DNA from: Domibacillus indicus
GTDB lineage: Bacteria > Bacillota > Bacilli > Bacillales > Domibacillaceae
DNA length: 64,000 nt
Direction of reading: 5' to 3'
NCBI RefSeq assembly: GCF_023715895.1
Contig: NZ_JAMBOO010000001.1
Span: 310,001 to 374,000 of the forward strand
Made by a program: the position numbers and the translations under genes. The number at the start of each line of letters is the position of its first letter. Position 1 is the stretch's first letter. The notes beneath the pieces were generated by a model that worked only from the letters and a program-made list of their open reading frames with translations, made no database searches and was not told the DNA's origin. Shown in pieces: positions 27,548-36,856 of this stretch.

Positions 27548-28219
27548 TTACCAGCGGAGCCCGCGGATAAAAGCAGAGAGCTCCTCCTTGGCTGAATCAG
27601 AAATGGCCCATGAATGGATTTCTTCTTCAATTTGGGACAAAGTCGTGTATTCTTTTACAAATCCATTGAGGCGGGCGGTCAAAGTTGAATCGGTAAAAGA
27701 AGCGGGTGTGGTAAATACAGAGGCGAGTTTTTCCGCTGCCCGCTTAAATCGTTTTAAATGATACTTTTGATGCCGCTCTTCTGCAGGCGTAAAAACGGAA
27801 AACGGCTGAATCTCTGTTTCAATCTGTTCATTTCTTTTCATTTCAAGCTCACGCTTGACCTGCTCAATGGCCTGCCTTTGTTCATCATTGTGATAAAAAA
27901 GAATCGACATGTACTGGCGGTCTTTGTATTCTGTCCGGTTTGTTGACGTATGATTCGCCCAAAAGATATGAAGAATTTCTTTAAAAGAGAGGATATCCGG
28001 ATCAAATTCAATCTGTACCGTCTCTGTGTGATCTCCCATTTGCCGGTAGACCGGATTACTTGTTGTACCACCCGCAAAGCCGGTTTTTGTCCGAATCACA
28101 CCGGGCAGGGCACCAAAACGAGCGTCCGGGCTCCAAAAACAGCCCATGCCAAATGTAGCGGTTTGACGGTTTGACATGTGCGCCTGCCAGTTTGCTTCAA
28201 TTTCTGCAATGGTATGCAT
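27548..28219 (-). CDS. msrA: Peptide-methionine (S)-S-oxide reductase
   Basis: 223-aa MsrA, repairs methionine-S-sulfoxide in proteins. Catalytic motif GMGCFWSPDARFG with Cys at about 27, then GFAGGTTSNPVY, HTETVQIEFDP and the family stretch FWANHTSTNRT. Longer than minimal MsrA because of a helical C-terminal tail of about 50 residues. ATG 28219 after AGGAGGG; the longer open frame upstream has no ribosome site. No msrB is adjacent. Confidence 0.92.
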   Translation of the reverse strand: MHTIAEIEANWQAHMSNRQTATFGMGCFWSPDARFGALPGVIRTKTGFAGGTTSNPVYRQMGDHTETVQIEFDPDILSFKEILHIFWANHTSTNRTEYKDRQYMSILFYHNDEQRQAIEQVKRELEMKRNEQIETEIQPFSVFTPAEERHQKYHLKRFKRAAEKLASVFTTPASFTDSTLTARLNGFVKEYTTLSQIEEEIHSWAISDSAKEELSAFIRGLRW

Positions 28220-28250
28220 GATTTCCCTCCTATACATATGAATCAAAACG

Positions 28251-28281
28251 AAATAAACTCCGGGCAGCTGAGGCCCGGAGC
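28251..28281 (-). terminator. Terminator after the 126-aa gene
   Basis: CTCCGGGC and GCCCGGAG stem followed on the minus strand by TTTATTTC. Confidence 0.8.
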
Positions 28282-28283
28282 CG

Positions 28284-28664
28284 TTAGTCTTCAATGGCAA
28301 CTGTAAAAGCGCCTGTTTCTTCAGCAGTAATGACCGCTTGTTTTTGTTTTCCCTTATGATCTACGCTGTACGTTTGAATTAACGCGTTCAGCTTAGCTGA
28401 ATCGGTATCAAGGCTTGTATCAGCAGGCTTTGCATCCATTGGCAGAAATCGCTTCGCCAGCTCTACCGCTGCCTGCGTACCCATCGGTATCGAACTTGAC
28501 AGCTTATGTACGTTTTTTTCTTCATCGATCCAGCACGTTAACTTGGCATTGATGCCGGGAACTTCAAATAAGATCATTTCATTGGTTGATTCGGGCGACG
28601 GCTGGCCGCATACATTCACAAATGCCTGAAGGGAGTCTCCTACTTTTGGATATCCATGATGCAT
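28284..28664 (-). CDS. Hypothetical protein, 126 aa
   Basis: Soluble, no signal or membrane segment. N-terminal half has a compact mixed composition (YPKVGDSLQAFVNVCGQPSP; two Cys), the C-terminal half a helix followed by DTDSAKLNALIQTYSV and ending VAIED. I use the ATG at 28664, eight nt after AAGGAG, instead of the GTG at 28673. Its own terminator separates it from msrA. No family recognised. Confidence 0.7.
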   Translation of the reverse strand: MHHGYPKVGDSLQAFVNVCGQPSPESTNEMILFEVPGINAKLTCWIDEEKNVHKLSSSIPMGTQAAVELAKRFLPMDAKPADTSLDTDSAKLNALIQTYSVDHKGKQKQAVITAEETGAFTVAIED

Positions 28665-28787
28665 GTAAATCACTCCTTTGACTAGATGGTCTGCTCTTTG
28701 GCTTTACCCTTATCTTCATCCACTGAAACGCCTGTGCCACCTAAGTGGAATCCTTCCAAAAGCGATATCATTTGCTACCGCTTTTTC

Positions 28788-28818
28788 TGCATGTTTCTCC
28801 CCTGCAAAACAAATAGTA
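28788..28818 (+). promoter_or_regulatory. Sigma-G-like promoter of the SASP gene
   Basis: TGCATG, 18 nt, AATAGTA resembles the forespore sigma-G pattern (TGNATA-type -35, CATNNTA -10) with one mismatch in the -10. It ends 30 nt before the SASP start, as expected for a forespore-specific gene. Confidence 0.55.
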
Positions 28819-28847
28819 TAAGCAAACAGAAGAGGTGGTGAAAAAAC

Positions 28848-29039
28848 ATGGCAAACAATAACCGGCAACAGCTTCTTGTCCCTGGGGCAGAACAAGTTTT
28901 GGAACAATTTAAATACGAAATTGCCAGCGAATTTGGTATCACGCTTGGAGCAGATACTACTTCGCGGGCAAACGGCTCAACAGGGGGCGAAATCACGAAA
29001 CGACTAGTCCGCCTTGCTCAGCAAGAGCTTCAAGGTTAA
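28848..29039 (+). CDS. Alpha/beta-type small acid-soluble spore protein
   Basis: 63 aa. DNA-coating protein of the spore core. Family signatures: [13 protein letters not shown] with the germination-protease cleavage site (Glu24-Ile25) and the C-terminal [21 protein letters not shown] pattern. ATG preceded by AGAGGTGGTG. Proves an endospore former. Confidence 0.95.
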   Translation: MANNNRQQLLVPGAEQVLEQFKYEIASEFGITLGADTTSRANGSTGGEITKRLVRLAQQELQG

Positions 29040-29121
29040 TTTTTCTTACGCATGCATCCTGCAAAATTGAAACGGAAAACCAGTTTGGTTTTTGACGCTT
29101 TATTTTCAGGGGCATGCGTCC

Positions 29122-29823
29122 TTATTCTTCCTCTTCTCCCCAAATTGATACATACTGCTGCTCTATTTGGAATGCACGCTCGTTCCATTTTAACACGTTT
29201 TGCACATAACCAAGGCGATCTGCATTGTAACGTCCGGCAATGCCCTGCCATGTATTTAACTCATACACGCCGTTACGGTCAAAATCAATCGGATAAAGCC
29301 CTGAAAGCGGTGAGACCCATCCTTCGACCGGCTGCTTTAATGTGCCGTCCAGGTTGTAGATTTCGTTCAAGTAATCAGGCCCTTTCGTTGTCAGGTCTAA
29401 GATATACCGTTTTGCCGGCTGCCTGCTTGTTACTTCTGCTTTATAATTATTTTGGTACCGGACAGTGTATTGTGTTTGCTTGTTAAACAGAGCTGTGTCA
29501 AAAATCAAATAAAAACGCCCGCCATCATAAGAATATACATAAGCGTAAACAGTGCCGCCGCTCCCGCCTGTATCGGTCACCACCAAAATATCTTTTACTC
29601 CATTACCGGTAAAATCGCCGAGAAATACTGTTGGATTGTAGCCTGTATTTTCAGGCAGCAAAAGCCGGAAAGAACCGCCTGTACGCCTGTCCTGAACAAC
29701 GAGTGTAATCTGCTGCAAAAATGAACTGCCGGCCGTTTGAACGGCTGTTAAGTACACAATATCCGGCACCCGGTCTCCCGTAACATCTCCATGGTGCACT
29801 TGAATGACTTGTTTTTCGTCCAT
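29122..29823 (-). CDS. FG-GAP/VCBS repeat protein, unknown
   Basis: 233 aa without signal peptide. Three calcium-type FG-GAP loops are visible: GDVTGDRVPD near residue 12, GDFTGNGVKD near 70, and DFDRNGVYEL near 180, indicating a small beta-propeller or partial propeller. ATG 29823 follows GAGGAG by seven nt; the longer frame starting at 29871 lacks a ribosome site. Related single-domain proteins occur in spore formers, but a function cannot be given. Confidence 0.75.
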   Translation of the reverse strand: MDEKQVIQVHHGDVTGDRVPDIVYLTAVQTAGSSFLQQITLVVQDRRTGGSFRLLLPENTGYNPTVFLGDFTGNGVKDILVVTDTGGSGGTVYAYVYSYDGGRFYLIFDTALFNKQTQYTVRYQNNYKAEVTSRQPAKRYILDLTTKGPDYLNEIYNLDGTLKQPVEGWVSPLSGLYPIDFDRNGVYELNTWQGIAGRYNADRLGYVQNVLKWNERAFQIEQQYVSIWGEEEE

Positions 29824-29894
29824 TAGGGCGCTCCTCTCCGCTGTTTGAAACCTCTTACCATTCGTATGCATACAGCGAAGATTTTAGACAGCAC

Positions 29895-29928
29895 AAAAAA
29901 GACAAGAACCTAGGTTCTTGTCTTTTTT
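29895..29928 (-). terminator. Terminator after cysI (34-bp perfect palindrome)
   Basis: AAAAAAGACAAGAACC and its complement meet without spacer (centre CTAG), giving a 34-bp perfect palindrome with terminal T-runs. Seven nt beyond the cysI stop. Confidence 0.88.
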
Positions 29929-29934
29929 ATTTTA

Positions 29935-31668
29935 TTAATTGTGGAAATTCGTTCCGTCCGTCGTTGCTTCGACGATACCAGCACGAACGACGAAGTCACC
30001 GAAGTGCTCGCCTTCCTGGCGCTCATTTGCGTAGCGGGAAAGAACGACGCGCAGTTCTTTTAAGATTTCTTCTTCTCCAATGTTTTCACGGTACATTTTA
30101 CTTAAGCGGCTGCCGTCATGCGCAGCGCCCAAGTACATGTTGTATTTGCCAACCGCTTTTCCGATAAAGCCGATTTCGCCAAGCGCGTGGCGGGCACAGC
30201 CATTCGGGCATCCAGTCATACGAATCGTAATTTCTTTATCGCGGAGGCCATTTTCATCGATGATTTCATCAATTTTATCCATTAAGCCCGGCAGGTAGCG
30301 CTCAGCTTCTGCCATCGCAAGGCCGCATGTCGGCAGGGCTACACAGGCAAGTGCGCTGCGGCGGATCGCTGAATGGTGGCGTCCTTCTGTTAATCCATAT
30401 TGGTCAATGAGCGCCTCAATTTTTTTCTTGTTTTGAGCAGACACATTGCCAATAATCAAGTTTTGGTTGGCTGTGAGGCGGAAATCACCTTTGTGTACTT
30501 TTGCAATTTCCCGAATACCCGTCATCAATTGATATTCAGGGTAATCCACAATCCGGCCGCCTTCAACAAACATTGTAAAATGCCATTTGCCTTTTACGCC
30601 TTTTTGCCAGCCGTACCGGTCACCATTATGGTCAAAATGGAAATCGCGTGCTTCGTCAAGCGTCCAGCCAAGGCGGCGCTCAAGCTCTGCTTTTACGTTT
30701 TCGAGGCCAAGACGGTCAACTGTATATTTAAAACGGGCATATTTACGAACAGAACGGTTTCCGTAGTCGCGCTGAATCGTAATGACTTTTTCCGCAAGAT
30801 CAACAACTTTATCAGGTGTTACAAAGCCAATTACTTTTCCGAGCTGCGGATATGTTTGTGTATCACCGTGGCTCATCCCCATACCGCCGCCGATTGTTAC
30901 ATTAAAGCCAGTCAGCTGGTTGTTTTCAACGATGGCAATAAAACCAAGATCCTGTGAAAACACGTCAATATCATTAGAAGGCGGTACCGCGATCCCGATT
31001 TTAAACTTACGCGGCAAGTAAAGCGGACCGTACATTGGTTCTACTTCTTCCGTTTCCGGCGTGCCGGCTACTTTTTCTTCCCCAAGCCAAATTTCATGAT
31101 AAGCACGTGATTTCGGAAGCAGGTCATCACTCAGCTGTTGTGCCAGTGCGTGAACTTCGGTATGAACTTCCGACTGGTATGGATTCGACGTAGCCATTAC
31201 GTTCCGGTTTACGTCTCCGCATGCCGCAATCGTATCCATCATCGTTGAATGAATGTCTTGAATCGTCTGCTTCATGTTCCATTTTAAAATCCCGTGGATC
31301 TGGAACGTTTCACGTGTTGTTAGTTTCAGGGTGCCGTTTCCGTATTTATGCGCCAGGGTGTCCATCATCAGCCACTGGCTTGATGTTGCTACACCGCCCG
31401 GAAGGCGCACGCGCAGCATAAATTGATATGCCGGCTCTAATTTTTGTTTTTGTCGTTCTGTGCGCAAGTCACGATCGTCCTGCAAGTAGCTGCCGTGGTG
31501 CTTCATCAAGCGGTTGTCATCTTCTGGAATACCGGCTGAGATGCGGTCCTGCATCACTTCTGCAAGTGTGCCGCGCAATAAATTACTTCTCTCTTTAATG
31601 CCTTCTACATCACTTGGCGGTCCTTCTGGTGCGCGCAGCTGGTGAAGGTCATTTACCGTTTTGCTCAT
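29935..31668 (-). CDS. cysI: Assimilatory sulfite reductase, hemoprotein subunit
   Basis: 577 aa. Siroheme/4Fe-4S subunit that reduces sulfite to sulfide. The cluster-ligand motifs are complete: [16 protein letters not shown] and [15 protein letters not shown]; the substrate-binding Arg/Lys region ([17 protein letters not shown]) is also conserved. ATG 31668 behind AAAGGGGAC. 28 nt after cysJ; the pair forms the NADPH-dependent enzyme. Confidence 0.96.
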   Translation of the reverse strand: MSKTVNDLHQLRAPEGPPSDVEGIKERSNLLRGTLAEVMQDRISAGIPEDDNRLMKHHGSYLQDDRDLRTERQKQKLEPAYQFMLRVRLPGGVATSSQWLMMDTLAHKYGNGTLKLTTRETFQIHGILKWNMKQTIQDIHSTMMDTIAACGDVNRNVMATSNPYQSEVHTEVHALAQQLSDDLLPKSRAYHEIWLGEEKVAGTPETEEVEPMYGPLYLPRKFKIGIAVPPSNDIDVFSQDLGFIAIVENNQLTGFNVTIGGGMGMSHGDTQTYPQLGKVIGFVTPDKVVDLAEKVITIQRDYGNRSVRKYARFKYTVDRLGLENVKAELERRLGWTLDEARDFHFDHNGDRYGWQKGVKGKWHFTMFVEGGRIVDYPEYQLMTGIREIAKVHKGDFRLTANQNLIIGNVSAQNKKKIEALIDQYGLTEGRHHSAIRRSALACVALPTCGLAMAEAERYLPGLMDKIDEIIDENGLRDKEITIRMTGCPNGCARHALGEIGFIGKAVGKYNMYLGAAHDGSRLSKMYRENIGEEEILKELRVVLSRYANERQEGEHFGDFVVRAGIVEATTDGTNFHN

Positions 31669-31696
31669 TGTGCTTGTCCCCTTTCGATCATAAAAC

Positions 31697-33526
31697 TTAA
31701 TATACGTCGCGCTGATAGCGTTTTTGCTGCTGCATATCGGCTACATATTTCTCTGCCTGCTCGCGGCTCATGCTGCCTTCTTTTTCTACAATATCAATCA
31801 ATGTCTGGTGTACGTCGTGAGCCATATTTTTCTCGTCGCCGCATACGTAAACGGCAGCGCCTTGTTGAAGCCATTCGAACAATTCTTTGCTGTTTTCCTG
31901 CATCCGGTGCTGTACATATACTTTTTCGGCTGTATCGCGTGAGAATGCCACATCCATTTTTGTCAGCACGCCGTCTGCCAGCCACTTCTGCCATTCAGTC
32001 TGGTATAGGAAGTCGGTTACGAAATGCTGGTCTCCAAAGAACATCCATGCTTTTCCGTCAGCACCTAACTCTTCGCGCTCCTGCATAAACGCGCGGAATG
32101 GAGCTACGCCTGTTCCTGGTCCGATCATAATAACCGGTGTTTCCGGATTTTCCGGCAGCTTGAAGTTGTCGTTATGCTGAATGTAAACCGGTAATGTATC
32201 GCCTGGCTCTAAACGCTCGGCACAAAGAATCGAGCAAACACCACTTCGATCACGGCCATTCGCATTATAGCGGACCGCACCAATTGTCAAATGTACTTCA
32301 TCAGGATTCGCTTCTAAGCTGCTGGCGATCGAGTAAAGACGAGCCGGCATTTTTCGAAGTACATTCACAAAATCCTGAGGTGAAACGCCAAATGGTCCAA
32401 ATTGCTGTACTACATCAAGCAGGTCGCGGCCGTGTATGTAGGCTTTCACTTTCTCGCTATCGCCGATTAAGTCATGAAGCTCATCTACGCCCGTTAACTG
32501 AGCGATTTTTTCCAGCAATGGTTTTGTTAATACTGTTATTTCATAATGTGTTAAAAGTGCATTCCGCAATGAAAGGACATCGCCTTGTTTGTTAATCGTC
32601 ACTGTTTCATCTGGATTCCAGCCAAATGCCGCAATCAGTTCATCAACCAGCTTTGGATCGTTTTCTGGATAAATGCCAAGCGCATCACCCGGTTTGTACG
32701 TAAGACCTGATCCTTCAAGAGAAAGCTCAATGTGGCGTGTTTCTTTGTTTGAACCGCGTCCATTCAAATTAATGCTTTCAAGGATTTCCGCACGAAACGG
32801 GTTCGTTCTTGAGTACTCAGATTCTGCCACTTGTGGACCTGCTGCTGCCGGTGCCGCTTGAGCTGCTGCTGGCGCCGATGCCTCGGACAAGCTTTTTACG
32901 ACACTGTCAATCCACTCTGCTGCCGGCTCGTCGAAGTCAAGATCACAATCAACGCGCGGTGCGATACGCTTGCCGCCGAGTTCTTCTAAACGCTGATCAA
33001 ACTCTTTTCCTGTCTGGCAGAAAAATTCATACGAGCTGTCGCCAAGAGACAGAACAGAAAATTGAAGATCATCCAGTTTTGGCGCACGCTTGCCATGAAG
33101 AAATTCATGGAATGTGATGGCATTATCCGGCGGATCGCCTTCTCCATGTGTGCTGGCTACAATCAGCAAATTTTGTACTTTTTTCAGATTATTTGGCTTA
33201 AAGTCACTCATTGCCGAAACCGTGACGTTAAATCCGTTTGATTCGAGCGTTTGGCCGGCTTTTTGGGCTAAGCGCTGTGCATTACCCGTTTGAGAACCGT
33301 ATAAAATAGTTACATCTTTCGACACAGCTGGAGCAGCTGCAGCTTGAACGGGTGCTGCTATTTCAGCCGCAGCTGGAGCAGGTGCCGCTGAAACAGTTAC
33401 AGACGGAGAAGCGGCTAAAAATCCACCCAGCCATACCTTTTGCCCTTCTGTAAGTGTTGGCAGAAGGCGATTCAGGAGCTCTGCCTGCTCCTCATTAAAC
33501 GGACTGTTCGTTACTTGAAGTTGCAA
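31697..33526 (-). CDS. cysJ: Assimilatory sulfite reductase, flavoprotein subunit
   Basis: 609 aa. Electron-transfer subunit passing NADPH electrons through FAD and FMN to CysI. Order: N-terminal [20 protein letters not shown], an Ala/Pro-rich linker (about 45-70), flavodoxin domain ([27 protein letters not shown]), a second Ala/Pro linker, then an FAD-binding reductase domain ([21 protein letters not shown]) and NADP domain ([25 protein letters not shown]). I choose TTG 33526, six nt after GAGGTGG, which reproduces the N terminus of B. subtilis CysJ. Confidence 0.95.
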   Translation of the reverse strand: MQLQVTNSPFNEEQAELLNRLLPTLTEGQKVWLGGFLAASPSVTVSAAPAPAAAEIAAPVQAAAAPAVSKDVTILYGSQTGNAQRLAQKAGQTLESNGFNVTVSAMSDFKPNNLKKVQNLLIVASTHGEGDPPDNAITFHEFLHGKRAPKLDDLQFSVLSLGDSSYEFFCQTGKEFDQRLEELGGKRIAPRVDCDLDFDEPAAEWIDSVVKSLSEASAPAAAQAAPAAAGPQVAESEYSRTNPFRAEILESINLNGRGSNKETRHIELSLEGSGLTYKPGDALGIYPENDPKLVDELIAAFGWNPDETVTINKQGDVLSLRNALLTHYEITVLTKPLLEKIAQLTGVDELHDLIGDSEKVKAYIHGRDLLDVVQQFGPFGVSPQDFVNVLRKMPARLYSIASSLEANPDEVHLTIGAVRYNANGRDRSGVCSILCAERLEPGDTLPVYIQHNDNFKLPENPETPVIMIGPGTGVAPFRAFMQEREELGADGKAWMFFGDQHFVTDFLYQTEWQKWLADGVLTKMDVAFSRDTAEKVYVQHRMQENSKELFEWLQQGAAVYVCGDEKNMAHDVHQTLIDIVEKEGSMSREQAEKYVADMQQQKRYQRDVY

Positions 33527-33572
33527 CACGATCCACCTCACAAATTTATAGGAAAATTCTTTTTAACGCCAT

Positions 33573-33601
33573 AATAATACATTTATCGTAGTCGTATTAT
33601 T
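33573..33601 (-). promoter_or_regulatory. Dyad upstream of cysJI
   Basis: AATAATAC and GTATTATT, 8-bp arms 13 nt apart, 47 nt before the cysJ start. It is a plausible site for a LysR-type activator such as CysL, which controls cysJI in B. subtilis; no regulator gene is nearby and the match is structural only. Confidence 0.4.
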
Positions 33602-33689
33602 CCTACAAGTCAAGTCGGTTTTAATTATATCAACCATTAGCAATTACTTATAGTACAGCAAAAAAAGAAAAGTTCAGTCCCTGTTCATT

Positions 33690-33725
33690 AAAAACGGCAC
33701 CTTTCTTTTAAGGAAAAGGCGCCGT
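33690..33725 (-). terminator. Terminator after the 81-aa gene
   Basis: ACGGC(A)CCTTT pairs with AAAGG(C)GCCGT, one mismatch; TTTTTAATG follows on the minus strand. Confidence 0.7.
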
Positions 33726-33733
33726 CAATCAAA

Positions 33734-33979
33734 TTATTTTTCATCGTGTGTAGGATGTGCTCCTGGGTACTCTCTGGGGCGGTTTTCATGCAGATGCTTG
33801 AATTCGTACGTAAAGTTGCTCGCCACGTGCTGGTCTTTTTTCCACGGCGTACTTTTTCCTTCCACTGGTTTTTCGTTATCAATTGGCTGTCCATAAGCCC
33901 CTTCTGGAAATTCTTCCGGAATCAGGGTCAACTGGTCCCGTACATTGTACAATTCCTTATAATCCGTTTTCTTGTCCAC
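33734..33979 (-). CDS. Small cytosolic protein, unknown
   Basis: 81 aa, very hydrophilic, rich in Glu, Lys, His and Pro. The stretch LIPEEFPEGAYGQPI resembles a family of short Bacillus proteins annotated only as cytosolic proteins. GTG start six nt after AAAGGAGGTG. Single gene between cysJI and the divergent YceI gene. Confidence 0.75.
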   Translation of the reverse strand: MDKKTDYKELYNVRDQLTLIPEEFPEGAYGQPIDNEKPVEGKSTPWKKDQHVASNFTYEFKHLHENRPREYPGAHPTHDEK

Positions 33980-34085
33980 TTGCTCACCTCCTTTTTACTT
34001 AGTATGTCCTGGCTTGCTGTTTGTTTTATTCGTGACAATGCAGGGAAATAATGAAAAAAAGAAAAGATTAAGGGGGACTTTAATA

Positions 34086-34589
34086 ATGGACAAACCAACA
34101 TGGGTCGTGGATAAATCCCAGAGCCGGGTTTATGCTGCTGTCAATCATGTGAAGGGCTCCTTCCCTTCGTATGAAGCGACGATTGAAGCCGAGGCAGATC
34201 ATTTAGTAACGGCGAACATCTCGTTTAATGTGGATCTATCCACCATACAAACAGGCAGTAAAGAACTTGATGCCCACTTGATATCAGAGAAGTTTTTTGA
34301 TGTGGAAAAATACGCAGAAGTACGGTTTATCGCTAACAATATTTTGGATCAGGAGAACGGGCAATACGAACTCGTCGGTGACCTTTCCCTGCACGGCGTA
34401 ACCCGGACAGAATCTTTTTTTGTTACGTTTAATGAGCAACAGAATTCCGACACGGGTGAAACCGCCCGCCTTCAGGCAAAAGCCGTCATTAAACGCAGCG
34501 ATTACGGTTTAACGCTCGAAACAGGAGGCGTGCATATGGAAGACGACGTAAAGATTGTACTGGATCTTCAACTGGTGAAAGCTGCATGA
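34086..34589 (+). CDS. YceI family protein
   Basis: 167-aa lipocalin-like beta barrel that binds isoprenoid or fatty-acyl chains in characterised members. Signatures: WVVDKSQSRVYAAVNHVKGS at the N terminus, the AHLISEKFFDVEKYAEVRF stretch, LVGDLSLHGVTR and IKRSDYGL. No signal peptide, so cytosolic like other Bacillus members. ATG 34086 follows AAGGGGGA. The lipoprotein gene overlaps its end by 4 nt. Confidence 0.88.
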   Translation: MDKPTWVVDKSQSRVYAAVNHVKGSFPSYEATIEAEADHLVTANISFNVDLSTIQTGSKELDAHLISEKFFDVEKYAEVRFIANNILDQENGQYELVGDLSLHGVTRTESFFVTFNEQQNSDTGETARLQAKAVIKRSDYGLTLETGGVHMEDDVKIVLDLQLVKAA

Positions 34590-35071
34590 ACAAGCGGCTT
34601 GTCTATATAGCGGCTTGTGCGATGCTGCTGTCGGCCTGCCAGCCGGGTGAACCTGAGCCCGAGCCGGCAGCCGAAAAAGGTGCACCCCTGCAGGAAATGG
34701 CCTCACAAAAAAATGGGTTGTCTCTTACCGTGCAAAACGTATCTGACAGCGCCTTAAGACTGATGATTCAAAATGGGCGTAATACTGATTTTACATATGG
34801 CCGCGCCTTCCGAATTGAACAGCAGCTCGACGGTACCTGGTATGCTGTGCCGTTCCAAAAAAACAGGGATGCTTTTGAAGAAATTGCACTGTTGTCTCCA
34901 CCCCGCAAGCAAACCATTGAAACGGTTGACCTTGGCCATCTCCAAAAACCGCTCGAAGCGGGCAAGTACAGAATCGTCAAAGCGTTTCGTTCTTTTTCTA
35001 TCGATGAAAATGGACGCAGTGTGTATGGAACGGAATTTTGGCTGGCAGCACCTTTTGAGATTGGAAACTAA
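34586..35071 (+). CDS. Lipoprotein with bacterial Ig-like domain
   Basis: 161 aa. Lipoprotein signal with lipobox LLSAC (Cys about 18), a Pro/Glu-rich linker (PGEPEPEPAAEKG), then one beta-sandwich domain (QNGLSLTVQNVSDSALRLMI pattern, ending YGTEFWLAAPFEI) of the intracellular-proteinase-inhibitor/Big-like type. Its ATG overlaps the YceI stop (ATGA), so it is translationally coupled to it. Function unknown. Confidence 0.78.
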   Translation: MNKRLVYIAACAMLLSACQPGEPEPEPAAEKGAPLQEMASQKNGLSLTVQNVSDSALRLMIQNGRNTDFTYGRAFRIEQQLDGTWYAVPFQKNRDAFEEIALLSPPRKQTIETVDLGHLQKPLEAGKYRIVKAFRSFSIDENGRSVYGTEFWLAAPFEIGN

Positions 35072-35073
35072 AT

Positions 35074-35107
35074 CAGCTCCATACCTCTTATGATGTGGAG
35101 CTGTTTC
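35074..35107 (+). terminator. Terminator after lipoprotein gene
   Basis: CAGCTCCA and TGGAGCTG stem, then TTTCAT. Confidence 0.6.
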
Positions 35108-35161
35108 ATAAAAAAGGTAAAGTCTTTTAGCTGGACTGCTCACTTGATTAATTATTGAAAT

Positions 35162-35199
35162 AAAAAAGTCCACAATCGTCATGATTGTGGACTTTTTTT
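35162..35199. terminator. Terminator of the Bcr/CflA gene
   Basis: AAAAAAGTCCACAATC, 5-nt loop, GATTGTGGACTTTTTT. It overlaps the last codons of the efflux gene, and is symmetric enough to act in both directions. Confidence 0.85.
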
Positions 35200-36384
35200 G
35201 GCACCCCGGGCGAGCCCGAAATACGCAATCATTGCTAACATGCTGGCACCGAAGATCGTCAGCCCCATTGGAACAGCCGTATTTTCACCGGCAATGCCGA
35301 CAAGCGGCGCTGTCAGTGACCCAAGTGCAAATGGAAGCAGTCCAAGAAGCGCCGACGCACTGCCGGCAATATGCCCCTGCGTTTCCATCGCCAGAGAGAA
35401 AGCGGATGTACCAATGATACCAATTGAAGAAACAAAAAAGAAAATGGGAATTACGATCGAATAAAGCGGTCCATGAATCAATACCATGATGACAAGTACG
35501 ATGCTTGATACTGCCGACATCCACAGGCCGAACCGCAAAAATTTGGCTTCTGAAATGGTATCTGAAAATCGGCCGACTACTTGTGAGCCGATCATAATGC
35601 CAATGCCGTTCATACCAAAAAGCAGGCTGAACAGCTGGGGAGATGCGCCATAAATATTTTGATACACGAAAGGTGTACCTGAAACATAGGCAAAAATCCC
35701 GCCGACCATAAAGCCTTGTGCAAGCGCGTAGCCCATAAATTCCCGGTTTTTCACAAGGGAACCGAAGCTTTTAAACGTTTGGGCAATATTACTTGGCTGG
35801 CGCCGTTCAACCGGAAGCGTTTCATCCATTTTCCATGTTACGACAAGCATTAATCCGATGCCGATCACGCTAAGGACAAGAAATACACCGGACCAGTCTG
35901 TAAAAGCGAGCACGCCGCCGCCGACAATTGGCGCTAAAATCGGCCCAAGATTGTTGACAAGCATAAGCAGCGCAAAAAATTTCGTTAATTCACGCCCGCT
36001 GTACATATCCCGCACAACTGCCCGGGAAACAACAAGACCGGCTGCTGCTGAAAATCCTTGAACCACACGTCCGGCAATAAACAAATAAATAGACGGTGCA
36101 AAGGCACAGAAAAGAGACGCGGCAAAATATAAAAATAAAAAGAAGGCCAGCGGTTTTTTCCGTCCGCGCACATCACTCATCGGCCCGATCACAAGCTGTC
36201 CCAAAGCAAGACCGATCAAACAAGCCGTTAAGCTGATTTGTACAAGCGACGCAGTTGTCCCGTAGTCATCGGCAATCGTCGGAAACGATGGCAGGTACAT
36301 ATCAATCGTAAATGGGCCCATCGCTCCAAGCGCTCCCAGAAGAATCGCCATCTGCGTCCGCTTAATGGTACGTGTTTTTTCCAA
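35179..36384 (-). CDS. Bcr/CflA family drug-resistance transporter
   Basis: About 401-aa, 12-helix MFS drug:proton antiporter of the 12-TMS DHA1 group. Signatures: FTIDMYLPSFPTIADDYG in helix 1, GQLVIGPMSDVRGRKKPL after helix 2, and GRVVQGFSAAAGLVVSRAVVRD in helices 4-5. I choose TTG 36384, seven nt after GAGGTGG, which gives a normal family N terminus; the longer frame to 36486 has none. Substrates (bicyclomycin and similar drugs in E. coli) unknown here. Confidence 0.88.
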   Translation of the reverse strand: MEKTRTIKRTQMAILLGALGAMGPFTIDMYLPSFPTIADDYGTTASLVQISLTACLIGLALGQLVIGPMSDVRGRKKPLAFFLFLYFAASLFCAFAPSIYLFIAGRVVQGFSAAAGLVVSRAVVRDMYSGRELTKFFALLMLVNNLGPILAPIVGGGVLAFTDWSGVFLVLSVIGIGLMLVVTWKMDETLPVERRQPSNIAQTFKSFGSLVKNREFMGYALAQGFMVGGIFAYVSGTPFVYQNIYGASPQLFSLLFGMNGIGIMIGSQVVGRFSDTISEAKFLRFGLWMSAVSSIVLVIMVLIHGPLYSIVIPIFFFVSSIGIIGTSAFSLAMETQGHIAGSASALLGLLPFALGSLTAPLVGIAGENTAVPMGLTIFGASMLAMIAYFGLARGAKKSPQS

Positions 36385-36683
36385 TTTATCCACCTCTTTT
36401 TCCAAAACAAAAAAACGCTCGTCCAGAAGCTCATTTTGTTTCACAATATGAACAGTATAGCGGATTTGGTCTCGCTCGCCCAGCATTCCCGCTTGTTCTT
36501 TTCTACTGATAGAATAAAAGAATCCCTCTTCTTTTTCGTCCGTTTAAGCATATGAATATAGTGGAACATATACAATGATCTTCTGCGAGCCTTCTTCTGG
36601 GCTGAAAATAAAAAAAGCAAACAAAAGATGAAACCTTTTTTTATTTGATTCGTAGAAAAGAAAAACAGGAAAGTAGGGATTTC

Positions 36684-36851
36684 ATGCTAAAGAAACTTCT
36701 TCAACAGATACTGAATCAAAAATCTTCTCACAGCCGCCGTTATTCCAGCAGTGATCACCGATCTCGAAAACATTCCCATCAATCTTCAAAGCATGGACAT
36801 CATTATTACAAGAAAAAACGCGGTTCTTCTTTCAGCTCTTACAGCAGCTGA
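36684..36851 (+). CDS. Ser/His/Lys/Arg-rich small protein
   Basis: 55 aa. A short start (MLKKLLQQILNQKSS) is followed by low-complexity sequence of Ser, His, Arg, Lys and Tyr (HSRRYSSSDHRSRKHSHQSS). Shine-Dalgarno AGGAAAGTAGGGA. The next gene, five nt later, encodes a Ser/Thr kinase; the many Ser next to basic residues resemble spore-coat kinase substrates (CotB/CotG modified by CotH in B. subtilis), so a kinase-substrate pair is a testable idea, not a demonstrated one. Confidence 0.7.
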   Translation: MLKKLLQQILNQKSSHSRRYSSSDHRSRKHSHQSSKHGHHYYKKKRGSSFSSYSS

Positions 36852-36856
36852 AGCGT

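Noticed and set aside
28775-28996. Minus-strand frame opposite the SASP gene
   Set aside because: It is a shadow of the spore protein and its promoter; no ribosome site.
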